The notes under the pieces are model-generated. The model searched no databases, was not told the DNA's origin, and worked only from the letters and a program-made list of their open reading frames with translations. Of a stretch of 6,659 nt of DNA, positions 1-5,840 are shown in pieces. This stretch comes from Chloroflexota bacterium (GTDB lineage Bacteria; Chloroflexota; FW602-bin22; JAMCYS01): positions 1-6,659 of the forward strand of contig JAJZQK010000153.1 in NCBI GenBank assembly GCA_021847625.1, given 5' to 3'. The first letter of the stretch is position 1, and each line of letters opens with the position of its first letter. The translations under genes and the position numbers were made by a program.

Positions 1-1
1 C

Positions 2-1735
2 CCCGCCGATCTCGGCATTCGTCTCGATGCCACGGAAGCGGTGGACGCCGCCTACGCCGTGGGGAGGACCGGTGGCCCGGTGGACCGGCTCTCTGCACTG
101 CTGACGGGAATGGTGCGTGGCCAAGATATTCCTTCCCCCGGTTTTCGGTTGGACAAGACCAGGCTGCTCTCCTACCTTGAGGAGCAGGCAAGGCAGGTGG
201 ACCGGCCGGCCAAGGACGCCGAGCTATCCCTCGGTGAAGACCTGGTGGCTCGGGTCAGCCCCGCTGTGGTGGGGCGGAAGCTGGATGTGTCCGCGGCTGC
301 TTCCGCGATCGAACGGGCGATCGCCGACGGCGCAGCCTCTGTCGAGCTTCCCATCGTCGAGACCCAGCCAAAGCGCACCGAGAGGGATCTCGAAGCTGCC
401 AAGGGCCGCCTGGTGAAGATCCTCAGCGCTCCCGTCTCGCTCGAGTTCGCGGGGCGCGCCTGGAGCCTGAGCTCGAAAGAGCTGGCTTCCATGGTGTCCA
501 TCGATCTGAAGGGGGGAACACCGGAGACGGTTGCCCTGCTGAAGGAGGAGCCCCTCCAACGGTTCGTAAAGCGGATCGCCGGCGAGGTTGATCAGCCCAA
601 GGTAAGCGCCCGCTTCGACTGGAACGGTGGCAACCTGAAGCAGCTGAGAGCCGGTCAGGACGGGCGCAAGGTAGACCAGACGAAAGCGCTGTCTATCCTG
701 AAGGACGCCATATCAGGCGAGCAGAGAGTGGCGGCGCTGCCCGTGGAGGTGGAACGGGCCGCCGGCAGCTCGGTCGATCCCGCTACGCTAGGCATTAAGG
801 AGCGGATCGAGTTCGGCCGAACCACCATCGCCGGAGTGCCGGAGAAGCAGCACAACGTCAGACTGGCGGCATCGCGGCTCAACGGTGTGCTGCTGGCGCC
901 GGGCGACGTCTTCTCCTTCAACCGCGAGCTGGGGCCGACGACGCTGAAGTCGGGCTTTCAGACTGGGTTCGGCATCGCGGCGGTCGACGGCGAGATGCAG
1001 ACCGTGCCGTCGGTGGCGGGAGGCATCTGCCAGGTAGCCACCACCCTGATCCACGCGGTTTTCCGCGCCGGCTACCAGATCGAGGAGCGATACCCGCACA
1101 TGTACTGGATAGCCTCCTACGGGCAGCCGCCAAGCGGGATGACCGGCCTGGACGCGACGGTGGATGATCCGGTCCTCGATTTCAAGTTCGTAAACAACAC
1201 CCAGAACTATCTTCTCATTCAGAGCAGCGCGGAAGGAGGCGTGCTGGAGTTCCAACTGTATGGCACGAGACCAAGCTGGAAGGTGGAGATCGAGGGCCCG
1301 ATCATCACCAACGTGGTGAAGGCGGACCCGGAGGTCGTCCGCCAGGAGGAGCCCTCCTGGCCCGAGGGCGAGGAGCTGTGGGTGGAGAGCGCTACCGACG
1401 GGATGGACGTGGAGATCGTCAGGCGGGTAACCCAGGGGTCAGACGTGCGAACTCTTCGGCTTGAGAGCCACTACCTGCCGTCCCGGAACGTCCTGATGGT
1501 GGGAACCAAGAAGCAGGAGCCGGCGGTTCAGCCGGCGGCACTTCAGCCCGCAGCAAGCCAGCCGACGGCCGGCCCCTCCGCTACCGGCACTCCACGACCC
1601 ATAACAGGCGCCACGACGCCGACGGCCACCCCTGCGCCGACAAGCGCGCGTGCTACCCAGTCACCGACACTCCCCCCAACCCGACAGCCTGCCTCTGCCA
1701 CTCCCACGCCACGGCCGACCGCCAGCCGCCCGTGA
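2..1735 (+). CDS. VanW family protein with peptidoglycan-binding-like repeats, 5'-truncated
   Basis: The reading frame is open from base 2, and the first codons (PADLGIRLDATEAVDAAY) already read like the internal part of a VanW/YoaR protein. The GTG at 41 is therefore unlikely to be the start, and the true start with any signal or membrane segment lies left of the window. About 577 residues are visible. Numbered from the GTG at 41, two diverged PG_binding_4-like repeats lie at about 41-107 and 172-240, each ending in a 'LPV/LPI' strand. The VanW domain spans about 258-405, with the hallmark GGICQVATTL, followed by RAGYQIEERYPH and GLDATV. A short beta-rich stretch with G5-like character follows (about 445-488). 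A low-complexity Pro/Thr/Ala tail closes the protein (about 495-564). VanW proteins are cell-envelope proteins of unknown biochemical role, first noted in vancomycin-resistance clusters. No resistance genes are visible here, so a resistance role is not implied. The family assignment is firm and the function is not known. Confidence 0.9.
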   Translation, partial: PADLGIRLDATEAVDAAYAVGRTGGPVDRLSALLTGMVRGQDIPSPGFRLDKTRLLSYLEEQARQVDRPAKDAELSLGEDLVARVSPAVVGRKLDVSAAASAIERAIADGAASVELPIVETQPKRTERDLEAAKGRLVKILSAPVSLEFAGRAWSLSSKELASMVSIDLKGGTPETVALLKEEPLQRFVKRIAGEVDQPKVSARFDWNGGNLKQLRAGQDGRKVDQTKALSILKDAISGEQRVAALPVEVERAAGSSVDPATLGIKERIEFGRTTIAGVPEKQHNVRLAASRLNGVLLAPGDVFSFNRELGPTTLKSGFQTGFGIAAVDGEMQTVPSVAGGICQVATTLIHAVFRAGYQIEERYPHMYWIASYGQPPSGMTGLDATVDDPVLDFKFVNNTQNYLLIQSSAEGGVLEFQLYGTRPSWKVEIEGPIITNVVKADPEVVRQEEPSWPEGEELWVESATDGMDVEIVRRVTQGSDVRTLRLESHYLPSRNVLMVGTKKQEPAVQPAALQPAASQPTAGPSATGTPRPITGATTPTATPAPTSARATQSPTLPPTRQPASATPTPRPTASRP

Positions 1736-1756
1736 CGATTGCGGTTCACTATTGAT

Positions 1757-1774
1757 CGTTCGCCGAGCCGAACG
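1757..1774. terminator. weak stem-loop between convergent genes
   Basis: The 78-bp gap between the convergent VanW and activase genes holds a 6-bp inverted repeat, CGTTCG / CGAACG, around a 6-nt spacer. An alternative outer pairing is TGATC (1753-1757) with GATCA (1782-1786). Neither strand has a T-tract after the stem, so this is at best an imperfect bidirectional terminator. The convergent position is the main argument for it. Confidence 0.2.
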
Positions 1775-1813
1775 AGGTGGAGATCACCAGCCGGAATCAA
1801 GCGGATTCCCCCA

Positions 1814-2596
1814 CTATGTACCGGTCTCAGCGCTTGCCAGCTCCCCCTTCTCCGCCGTCCACCTCGCAAGAAGCGACGCTCCCAGCGCCCCGACAGCTTG
1901 CGGGTCCGAAGGGATCGTCAACTCGATCCTCAGTCTCTCGCCGAGCAACCGGCGGAGACACCGGTTCAGAGCCCCTCCACCAGCGAAGACAACGCGGTTC
2001 CTCGGTCCCACCCTTCGCACCATGGCGGCTACCCTGGCAACGATGGCCTCGTGCAGCGCCATCGCGATGGCGCTTCCGTCCTCCCCCCGCGCAATGAGGG
2101 AGACTACCTCGGACTCCGCGAAGACCGTGCACATACTGTTGATGTGCACGGTCTTCGTGGCGGCCAGGGCGAGATCGGCGAGCTCTCCAATGGAGACCCC
2201 CAGGGTCGTTGCCATGACCTCCAGGAACCTGCCCGTTCCAGCGGCGCAGCGGTCGTTCATCTCGAACTTCTCTACCTGGCCGCTTGAGGAGAGCAGGATG
2301 GCCTTGCTGTCCTGGCCGCCCACGTCTATCACCGTGCGGCAGTCGGGGTAGAGATGGCGCGCTCCCACTGCATACGCGGTGATCTCGGAGATGACTTCCC
2401 CACCCACCTCCTGCGCCACCAGGTGGCGACCGTAGCCGGTCACCACCAGCCGCTCGTATCTGATGCCCGACAGCAGCTCCTGGCTGCGACGCAACGGGTT
2501 GATCCCCGTCCCCGCGACGGCCTGGTGTTGAACCTCGTCCCCCAGGGTCACCAGCACGATAGTGCGAGAGCCGACGTCGAGTCCCGCTACAGTCAT
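1814..2596 (-). CDS. acyl-CoA dehydratase activase / double-cubane reductase activator ATPase (BadF/BcrA/HgdC family)
   Basis: This 260-residue ASKHA-fold ATPase matches the usual size of HgdC-type activators. The first phosphate-binding loop is GLDVGSRT (5-12), the second is DVGGQDSKAI (91-100), and the adenosine-binding segment is VVFAGGGALNRC (202-213). C117 (in NDRCAAGTGRFLE) and C156 (in NSMCTVFAESEV) are 39 residues apart, the same spacing as the two cysteines of the known HgdC activase. In the family, the two subunits of a homodimer share one [4Fe-4S] cluster through these cysteines, and ATP hydrolysis drives a low-potential electron into the partner reductase. The ATG overlaps the stop of the upstream reductase gene (ATGA), with a GGAG 11 nt before it, so translation is probably coupled. 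The neighbour suggests that its partner is the adjacent double-cubane-type reductase rather than a two-subunit hydroxyacyl-CoA dehydratase. All key residues are present. Confidence 0.93.
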   Translation of the reverse strand: MTVAGLDVGSRTIVLVTLGDEVQHQAVAGTGINPLRRSQELLSGIRYERLVVTGYGRHLVAQEVGGEVISEITAYAVGARHLYPDCRTVIDVGGQDSKAILLSSSGQVEKFEMNDRCAAGTGRFLEVMATTLGVSIGELADLALAATKTVHINSMCTVFAESEVVSLIARGEDGSAIAMALHEAIVARVAAMVRRVGPRNRVVFAGGGALNRCLRRLLGERLRIELTIPSDPQAVGALGASLLARWTAEKGELASAETGT

Positions 2597-3870
2597 CGCC
2601 GGATCATCTCCAGGAAGGCATCCACCCTCGTCCTTAGCTGTCCCTCGTCCTCGCTACCGTAATCCGTCTCCACGCGCAGAAGCGGAATGCCCACCTCCGC
2701 GAGCGCCTTCTCCACCTTGACAGCTTCGTTGGCGTACGTATGGCAGAACTGGAGGTTGTAGTGGATTACCCCGTCAGCACGGTACTCTCTGGCCAGTCTC
2801 ACGATGTCGTCGAGCCGCTCGTCGTTCGGGGTGAAGCAGGCGCAGTGGATCTGCATGTAGCGGTCCGCCACGGTCTTCAGCTGCTCATCCAGCGGGCCTC
2901 CCGTCTCGGGGGTCAGGTCGCCGAAGGCACGGGTGCCGATGCACGACTCCTCGCACACCACCACGGCGCCAGCACTCTCGACTATATGGTGCAGCTTCCA
3001 GTTGGGAATGGCCATGGGAGAGCCGGAGATCAGTATCCGGGGTGCGCCCTTCGGGGCAACTCCCTCTACCGCACCAACGCGCGCCTCCAGCTCGTCGCAC
3101 AGGGCGTTTACCTGCTGAGTGAATCGGTGCACGTCGTCGTAGAAGGAGATCTGCGTCACGAGCAGGGCGTCCCGCCCGCTGATGGGCACTGGATCAGCCT
3201 TGCGGGTGTTGTAGAGGCGCTGGAGGGCTCGACGCTTGCCGTTCATCAGAACGGTCGCATCGGCCAGCCTGTCCGCAGTCACCGGGTTCTCCGCCAGCTT
3301 CTCGACAGTCTCCACGAAGGCCCCAACCTCTCCCTGCCATAGATCCCGACTCCGCTGAGTCTTCTTGTTGGGCACCTCCATGACGTATACAGGCTGGTAC
3401 TCACCCAGCAGCTCGAACATCTTCTTCTTGCCGTCGCAGGTGGTCTCGCCCACGATAAGATGGCTCGACTGCACGTAGGGGCAGATGCGCCCGAGCTTGA
3501 ACCCGAAGGAGGACTTGATGAGGGCGCAGGTGTTGCGGGGAAGGACCTCCTCCGCCATGGGTACGGAGAACTGGGCCCCCGCACACAGTCCCACCGGGAC
3601 AGCTCCCGCTGCCAGCACCACCTCATCGGGGACGAAGACGCAGTAGGTGGCGACCACCTTGCCGCCCCGAGCCGCGTGCTCCCGCAGCTCCCTCACGCGG
3701 ATGCCGTGGATGTCGCTCACCACGAACTCGAAGTAGCCCATGCCGTCGGGGCGCTTCGTCTGGGAAAGATAGATCTCCTGGTAGACCTGAGGCAAAGCGT
3801 TCATCAGCACGTCGTGCTGCTCCAGGTCCATGCCCAACTCGGCCCACATCTGTCTGTTGTCGGCGGTCAC
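2593..3870 (-). CDS. double-cubane-cluster-type anaerobic reductase (2-hydroxyacyl-CoA dehydratase subunit D superfamily)
   Basis: This 425-residue soluble protein belongs to the BcrC/BadD/HgdB superfamily (HGD-D). The GTG start at 3870 is chosen because a strong AAGGAG sits 9 nt upstream. The frame stays open to a GTG at 3942, but that would translate through a palindrome. Conserved-looking segments include EVLPRNTCALIKS, GETTCDGKKK, VYVMEVP, NWKLHHIVES, EESCIGTRAFGDL and HCACFTPNDER. Candidate cluster cysteines are C77, C115 and C145 in the N-terminal half, and C310, C345 (or C343) and C376 in the C-terminal half. That could supply three ligands to each of two cubanes in one chain. The activase follows directly with a 4-nt overlap, and no second D-type subunit gene is present. 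Single-subunit architecture and motif style recall the double-cubane protein of Carboxydothermus, which performs ATP-dependent reduction of small molecules and whose physiological substrate is unknown. This sub-family call is from memory of the family. Superfamily membership is secure and the substrate cannot be inferred. Confidence 0.85.
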   Translation of the reverse strand: MTADNRQMWAELGMDLEQHDVLMNALPQVYQEIYLSQTKRPDGMGYFEFVVSDIHGIRVRELREHAARGGKVVATYCVFVPDEVVLAAGAVPVGLCAGAQFSVPMAEEVLPRNTCALIKSSFGFKLGRICPYVQSSHLIVGETTCDGKKKMFELLGEYQPVYVMEVPNKKTQRSRDLWQGEVGAFVETVEKLAENPVTADRLADATVLMNGKRRALQRLYNTRKADPVPISGRDALLVTQISFYDDVHRFTQQVNALCDELEARVGAVEGVAPKGAPRILISGSPMAIPNWKLHHIVESAGAVVVCEESCIGTRAFGDLTPETGGPLDEQLKTVADRYMQIHCACFTPNDERLDDIVRLAREYRADGVIHYNLQFCHTYANEAVKVEKALAEVGIPLLRVETDYGSEDEGQLRTRVDAFLEMIRR

Positions 3871-3879
3871 TTGCCTGTG

Positions 3880-3888
3880 CTCCTTTCC
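3880..3888 (-). promoter_or_regulatory. ribosome binding site deciding the reductase start
   Basis: On the minus strand this reads GGAAAGGAG, 9 nt before the GTG at 3870. No comparable site precedes the longer in-frame GTG at 3942. This is the main reason for placing the start inside the longer open frame, so that the palindrome at 3909-3940 falls in the untranslated leader. Confidence 0.75.
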
Positions 3889-3908
3889 GCGATTTCCTTT
3901 GAGAAAAC

Positions 3909-3940
3909 GTTGGCCGGACGCTCTAGAGCGTCCGGCCAAC
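3909..3940. repeat. perfect 32-bp palindrome upstream of the reductase operon
   Basis: Every base from 3909 to 3940 matches its own reverse complement. The half-site is GTTGGCCGGACGCTCT and the centre is CTAG. As RNA it could form a 14-bp stem with a CTAG-derived tetraloop. On the minus (operon) strand it is followed at once by GTTTTCTC, a short T-rich run resembling a weak intrinsic terminator or attenuator. On the plus strand no T-tract follows. It lies 38 bp before the GTG start codon, leaving no room for a promoter downstream of it. A transcript made upstream would therefore have to pass through it. Alternatives are a dimeric-repressor operator or a dispersed palindromic repeat. The palindrome is certain; its role is not. 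Confidence 0.9.
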
Positions 3941-3962
3941 ACCTTCTTGGCGGAAGGAATCA

Positions 3963-4004
3963 GGGCTGCGAGTCACGGACCTCCAGGTGATGGAGTCACA
4001 GCCC
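3963..4004. other. two-part inverted repeat (possible RNA hairpin)
   Basis: The outer stem pairs GGGCTG (3963-3968) with CAGCCC (3999-4004). The inner stem pairs CTCCA (3981-3985) with TGGAG (3991-3995) around a GGTGA loop. GAGTCAC occurs once on each side of the inner stem. On the minus strand this would fold directly upstream of the palindrome at 3909-3940. It is seen in sequence only. Modest stems like this also occur by chance in GC-rich DNA. Confidence 0.35.
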
Positions 4005-4043
4005 CGGGGGGAGAGGACGCTCTTCGAGCAGACGACTGATGCA

Positions 4044-4076
4044 GAACCTGCACCGATCCGCTAGGGGTTCAGGTTC
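4044..4076. other. 7-bp inverted repeat with tandem GGTTCA
   Basis: GAACCTG (4044-4050) pairs with CAGGTTC (4070-4076) across 19 nt. The right arm overlaps a tandem GGTTCA GGTTCA, so a second register is possible with GGGGTTC. This could be a leader hairpin or a regulator half-site pair. The GGTTCAAGT string superficially resembles a tRNA T-arm, but no cloverleaf can be built around it. Confidence 0.3.
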
Positions 4077-4134
4077 AAGTTTGGCTCATGCGCAGCCATT
4101 CAGCCACTGTCCACACCCCCTTTCCCTTTGGCAT
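4075..4134 (-). CDS. possible 19-residue leader peptide or gene remnant
   Basis: An ATG at 4134 opens MPKGKGVWTVAEWLRMSQT and stops at a TGA. AGGGAG lies 4 nt upstream, close for a ribosome site. The frame is also open well upstream of the ATG. The stretch TVAEWLRMS recalls the first helix of small excisionase/MerR-like DNA-binding domains or an integrase N-terminus, so this may be a decayed gene end instead of a functional peptide. It lies inside the predicted leader of the reductase operon and has two Trp codons. Support is weak: short ORFs are common by chance. Confidence 0.15.
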   Translation of the reverse strand: MPKGKGVWTVAEWLRMSQT

Positions 4135-4155
4135 GACTCTCCCTTTGGAGTGCCA
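4129..4155. other. bulged hairpin in the intergenic region
   Basis: ACTC (4136-4139) pairs with GAGT (4148-4151), extended by TGGC (4129-4132) with GCCA (4152-4155) across a 3-nt bulge. The loop contains CCCTTTG, part of a repeated CCCTTTGG also found at 4124-4131. It is immediately downstream of the candidate promoter on the minus strand. The role is unknown. Confidence 0.3.
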
Positions 4156-4174
4156 CTGCGTGCCAGACGAGGCG

Positions 4175-4203
4175 AGTCTATCAGCGCGAGTCAGTTTCTG
4201 CAA
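4175..4203 (-). promoter_or_regulatory. weak sigma-70-type promoter candidate for the reductase operon
   Basis: On the minus strand TTGCAG (4198-4203) is separated by exactly 17 nt from TAGACT (4175-4180). The -35 matches consensus at only 3 of 6 positions and the -10 at 4 of 6. The direct repeat GCGAGTC at 4172-4178 and 4186-4192 overlaps the -10 and spacer, as an operator might. If used, it would give a leader of roughly 300 nt containing all the hairpins described. Confidence 0.2.
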
Positions 4204-4266
4204 TCGCCATCCCGTGGCAACCAAGCACTCGTTTGGCCTCGGTTCTCGCAGCGGTATGCGATGCCA

Positions 4267-4899
4267 TCAGCTGCCAGAGGGATGCGAGCGGATGGTCTTC
4301 CTACGAGCCAGAATCCACCACGCCGAGGCCAGCAGGAGGGGCGTCGCCAGCAAGGCGACCAGCAGGAGGGGGTTATCCAGGAGGCTCGCCGGGCTAGCTT
4401 CCACCTGGAAGCTCACCGATCCCTCGGCTCCCTCTCTCATGACCCGGACCCCGATCTGCCAGTAGCCCTCGGTCGGCAGGTCGACGTTGGCGGCGTAGAA
4501 GAGCTTGTTGGTCGCCAGCTCGTGGGTGGCCTGGAAGGTTCCACCGCGCCCCTCGTGTCCGATGGGGTCCGCCGCCACCAGGACGGTAGCGTCCTGCACC
4601 AGATCGTCGCTGCCCGCCTTCTGCACCAGGACGCTAACGTCGACCACGCCGACCCGTATTGGGCTGGGGCTGGTCAGAACGGTGAGTTGGTACGGACCCG
4701 CGGGCTGGCTCGCCATCTGGATCGTCCCCCCATTAGCCCGGGCTGCTGCAGTCGACAGGAGGAGGGCGAACAGGACGGCGAGGGAAGCCCGAAGCGGGCG
4801 GCACGAAGCGAACGCCAGGGAGCACAAGCCGTTCGCTCTCCGTGCATTCCTCTCTCGTTGGTGTCGTGGCATCCACGTACCGATGGGGTAGCCTGTCAT
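4267..4899 (-). CDS. exported, membrane-anchored YtkA-like/FixH-like protein
   Basis: This 210-residue protein is encoded last in the oxidase-assembly operon. A long basic N-region precedes a hydrophobic stretch (about 37-53) ending in AAARA, a plausible signal-peptidase site near residue 55. A beta-sandwich-like domain follows (about 66-168), with GPYQLTVLTSPSPIRVG, VLVAADPIGHE, TNKLFYAANVDLPTEGYW and a closing VSFQVEA, the pattern of YtkA-like domains. A single transmembrane helix (about 173-197) and a short basic tail (RRKTIRS) then anchor it with the domain outside the cytoplasm. The ATG overlaps the ctaG stop (ATGA). GGAGG lies 13 nt upstream, so reinitiation is likely. ATG at 4872 is an alternative start that would shorten the long signal N-region but lacks a ribosome site. 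YtkA/FixH-like proteins often accompany copper-oxidase assembly genes. No clear metal-binding cluster is visible here, so the exact role is inferred from context. Confidence 0.75.
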   Translation of the reverse strand: MTGYPIGTWMPRHQRERNARRANGLCSLAFASCRPLRASLAVLFALLLSTAAARANGGTIQMASQPAGPYQLTVLTSPSPIRVGVVDVSVLVQKAGSDDLVQDATVLVAADPIGHEGRGGTFQATHELATNKLFYAANVDLPTEGYWQIGVRVMREGAEGSVSFQVEASPASLLDNPLLLVALLATPLLLASAWWILARRKTIRSHPSGS

Positions 4900-5816
4900 G
4901 GGGTGTCGGGGACCTCCCGGCTCTTCCCGTTACCCGGCGGACCCCCGTTGTCGTCTGCGGCCTCTCCACCTTGCTCGCGAATGCCGGCCCGCTCCTGCTG
5001 GCCCTGGAACATCAGCACCATCAGCGCGAAGACGGGGACGGCGTACACCAACCCGCCCGGCACCCACATGATCAGCCCCGCTAGCTGCTGATCCTGCACC
5101 ACCGAAAGCCCCCAGAGACGGGGCACCCGCTGGTAGGTGGCGTACAGGGGACTATCGGCGAAGGTGAGGAGCGCGCCGATCAGGTTGCCGACCAGCATGG
5201 GTGGCAGGAAGTAGGGTATGGCCGCGGCGTAGCTGAGCCGGCGGCGACCGCCCGTGGGGTGGATCACTGGCCACCAGAACAGCAGGGCCGTCCCGAGGAA
5301 GAAGGAGTGCTGCAGGTCGTGAACCAACGTGCGGCCCTGAGCTGCGTCGTAGAAGGCGGGTAGATGCCAGACCGCGACGGCCGTCGCGTAAAGTGACAGG
5401 GCAACCAGCGGGCTGGTCAGGAAGCCGAACACCCGCGACAAAGGGCTGCCCGGGGCGAAGAGCAGACCGATCCCGACCCGCAATCCCCGCGGCAGGCCCC
5501 ATAGCATCGGGAGCAGAGGGGCACCCAGCAAGAGCAGGGGGGCGGCAACCTCCACCAGCAGCAGGTGCTGGATCATGTGCATGAAGAAGAACAGCCCGCC
5601 GAAGGCGCCGATGGGGGAGAGCAGCGCTAGCCCTATCGCCGCGAGGCCCGCGCCGAAGCACCAGGCCCGCCAGGGGGCGAGCACCGGGCGGCCAGCGCCC
5701 CGGCGGGAGAGCCGGTACCAGCCGAAGGCATACAGCCCAACCGACAGGGCGAGGCCCGCCAGGACGGTCGGATCCCAGGACCACGAGGCGATGAAGGCCA
5801 CCAACTCCGGGCTCAG
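4896..5816 (-). CDS. ctaG: cytochrome c oxidase (caa3-type) assembly factor CtaG
   Basis: This polytopic membrane protein of about 306 residues is in the Caa3_CtaG family, whose members help assemble the Cu-containing part of caa3-type oxidases. Numbering here is from the TTG at 5804. Signature segments are SWSWDPTVLAGLAL (7-20), FMHMIQHLLLVE with H76 and H80 (74-85), WHLPAFYDAAQ (146-156), HDLQHSFFLGTALLFWWPV with H162 and H166 (162-180), and DQQLAGLIMWVPGG (238-251). About seven hydrophobic segments alternate through residues 13-266, followed by a hydrophilic Gly/Pro-rich cytoplasmic-type tail (about 268-302). The start is uncertain. AAGGAG at 5824-5829 sits 7 nt before an in-frame CTG (5816) and 19 nt before the TTG (5804). 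The CTG start gives SPELVAFIASWSWDP at the N-terminus and is preferred. The gene lies 24 nt after sco and overlaps the following YtkA-like gene by 4 nt. Confidence 0.93.
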   Translation of the reverse strand: MSPELVAFIASWSWDPTVLAGLALSVGLYAFGWYRLSRRGAGRPVLAPWRAWCFGAGLAAIGLALLSPIGAFGGLFFFMHMIQHLLLVEVAAPLLLLGAPLLPMLWGLPRGLRVGIGLLFAPGSPLSRVFGFLTSPLVALSLYATAVAVWHLPAFYDAAQGRTLVHDLQHSFFLGTALLFWWPVIHPTGGRRRLSYAAAIPYFLPPMLVGNLIGALLTFADSPLYATYQRVPRLWGLSVVQDQQLAGLIMWVPGGLVYAVPVFALMVLMFQGQQERAGIREQGGEAADDNGGPPGNGKSREVPDTP

Positions 5817-5829
5817 GGCAACTCTCCTT
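5814..5829 (-). promoter_or_regulatory. ribosome binding site and probable CTG start of ctaG
   Basis: On the minus strand AGAAGGAG is followed after 7 nt by CTG in the ctaG frame. No ATG or GTG lies in frame at suitable spacing: the next candidates are TTG at 5804 (19 nt away) and GTG at 5801 (22 nt). Spacing therefore argues for the rare CTG start codon. Confidence 0.5.
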
Positions 5830-5840
5830 CTACAACTCGC

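Larger units (their letters stand above)
3871..4266 (-). other. 396-bp intergenic region, probable leader/control region of the reductase operon
   Basis: No convincing protein gene was found on either strand. The stretch follows the end of the respiratory-assembly operon and precedes the reductase gene on the same strand, so it should contain a terminator for the former and a promoter for the latter. It carries four inverted repeats (4129-4155, 4044-4076, 3963-4004 and the perfect palindrome 3909-3940). It also has the heptamer GCGAGTC three times (3968-3974, 4172-4178, 4186-4192), GAGTCAC twice (3970-3976, 3993-3999), and CCCTTTGG twice (4124-4131, 4141-4148). T-box and cobalamin riboswitch signatures were looked for and not found. 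Confidence 0.6.

Noticed and set aside
1650..2351. Plus-strand open frames over the activase gene
   Set aside because: They are antisense to a gene with intact ATPase motifs and both cluster cysteines. Their translations are Ser/Arg/Pro-rich shadow sequence.
3871..3942. Longer reductase start at the GTG at 3942 (24 extra residues)
   Set aside because: It would start just outside the palindrome and translate through it. It has no good ribosome site and adds an Arg/Gly-rich segment atypical of the family, while the GTG at 3870 has a strong AAGGAG 9 nt upstream.
3990..4064. 24-codon plus-strand ORF starting ATGGAGTCACAG
   Set aside because: It has no ribosome site, overlaps a hairpin, and resembles no known peptide.
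4061..4084. tRNA-like T-arm string GGTTCAAGT
   Set aside because: No acceptor, D-arm or anticodon stem can be arranged around it on either strand.
4150..4167. Sigma-54-like promoter TGGCACG...TGGCA on the minus strand
   Set aside because: The GG and GC elements are one nucleotide too close together compared with the required -24/-12 spacing.
3941..4266. T-box or cobalamin riboswitch (GCCACTG strings at 4113 and 4152, hairpins before a terminator-like stem)
   Set aside because: The T-box antiterminator consensus is absent on the minus strand. The GCCACTG strings read on the plus strand, which faces no downstream plus-strand gene here, and they lack the other conserved B12-element blocks.
4039..5091. 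350-residue plus-strand open frame
   Set aside because: It runs antisense to the YtkA-like and ctaG genes, has no domain-like pattern, and is explained by the low stop-codon frequency of GC-rich DNA.
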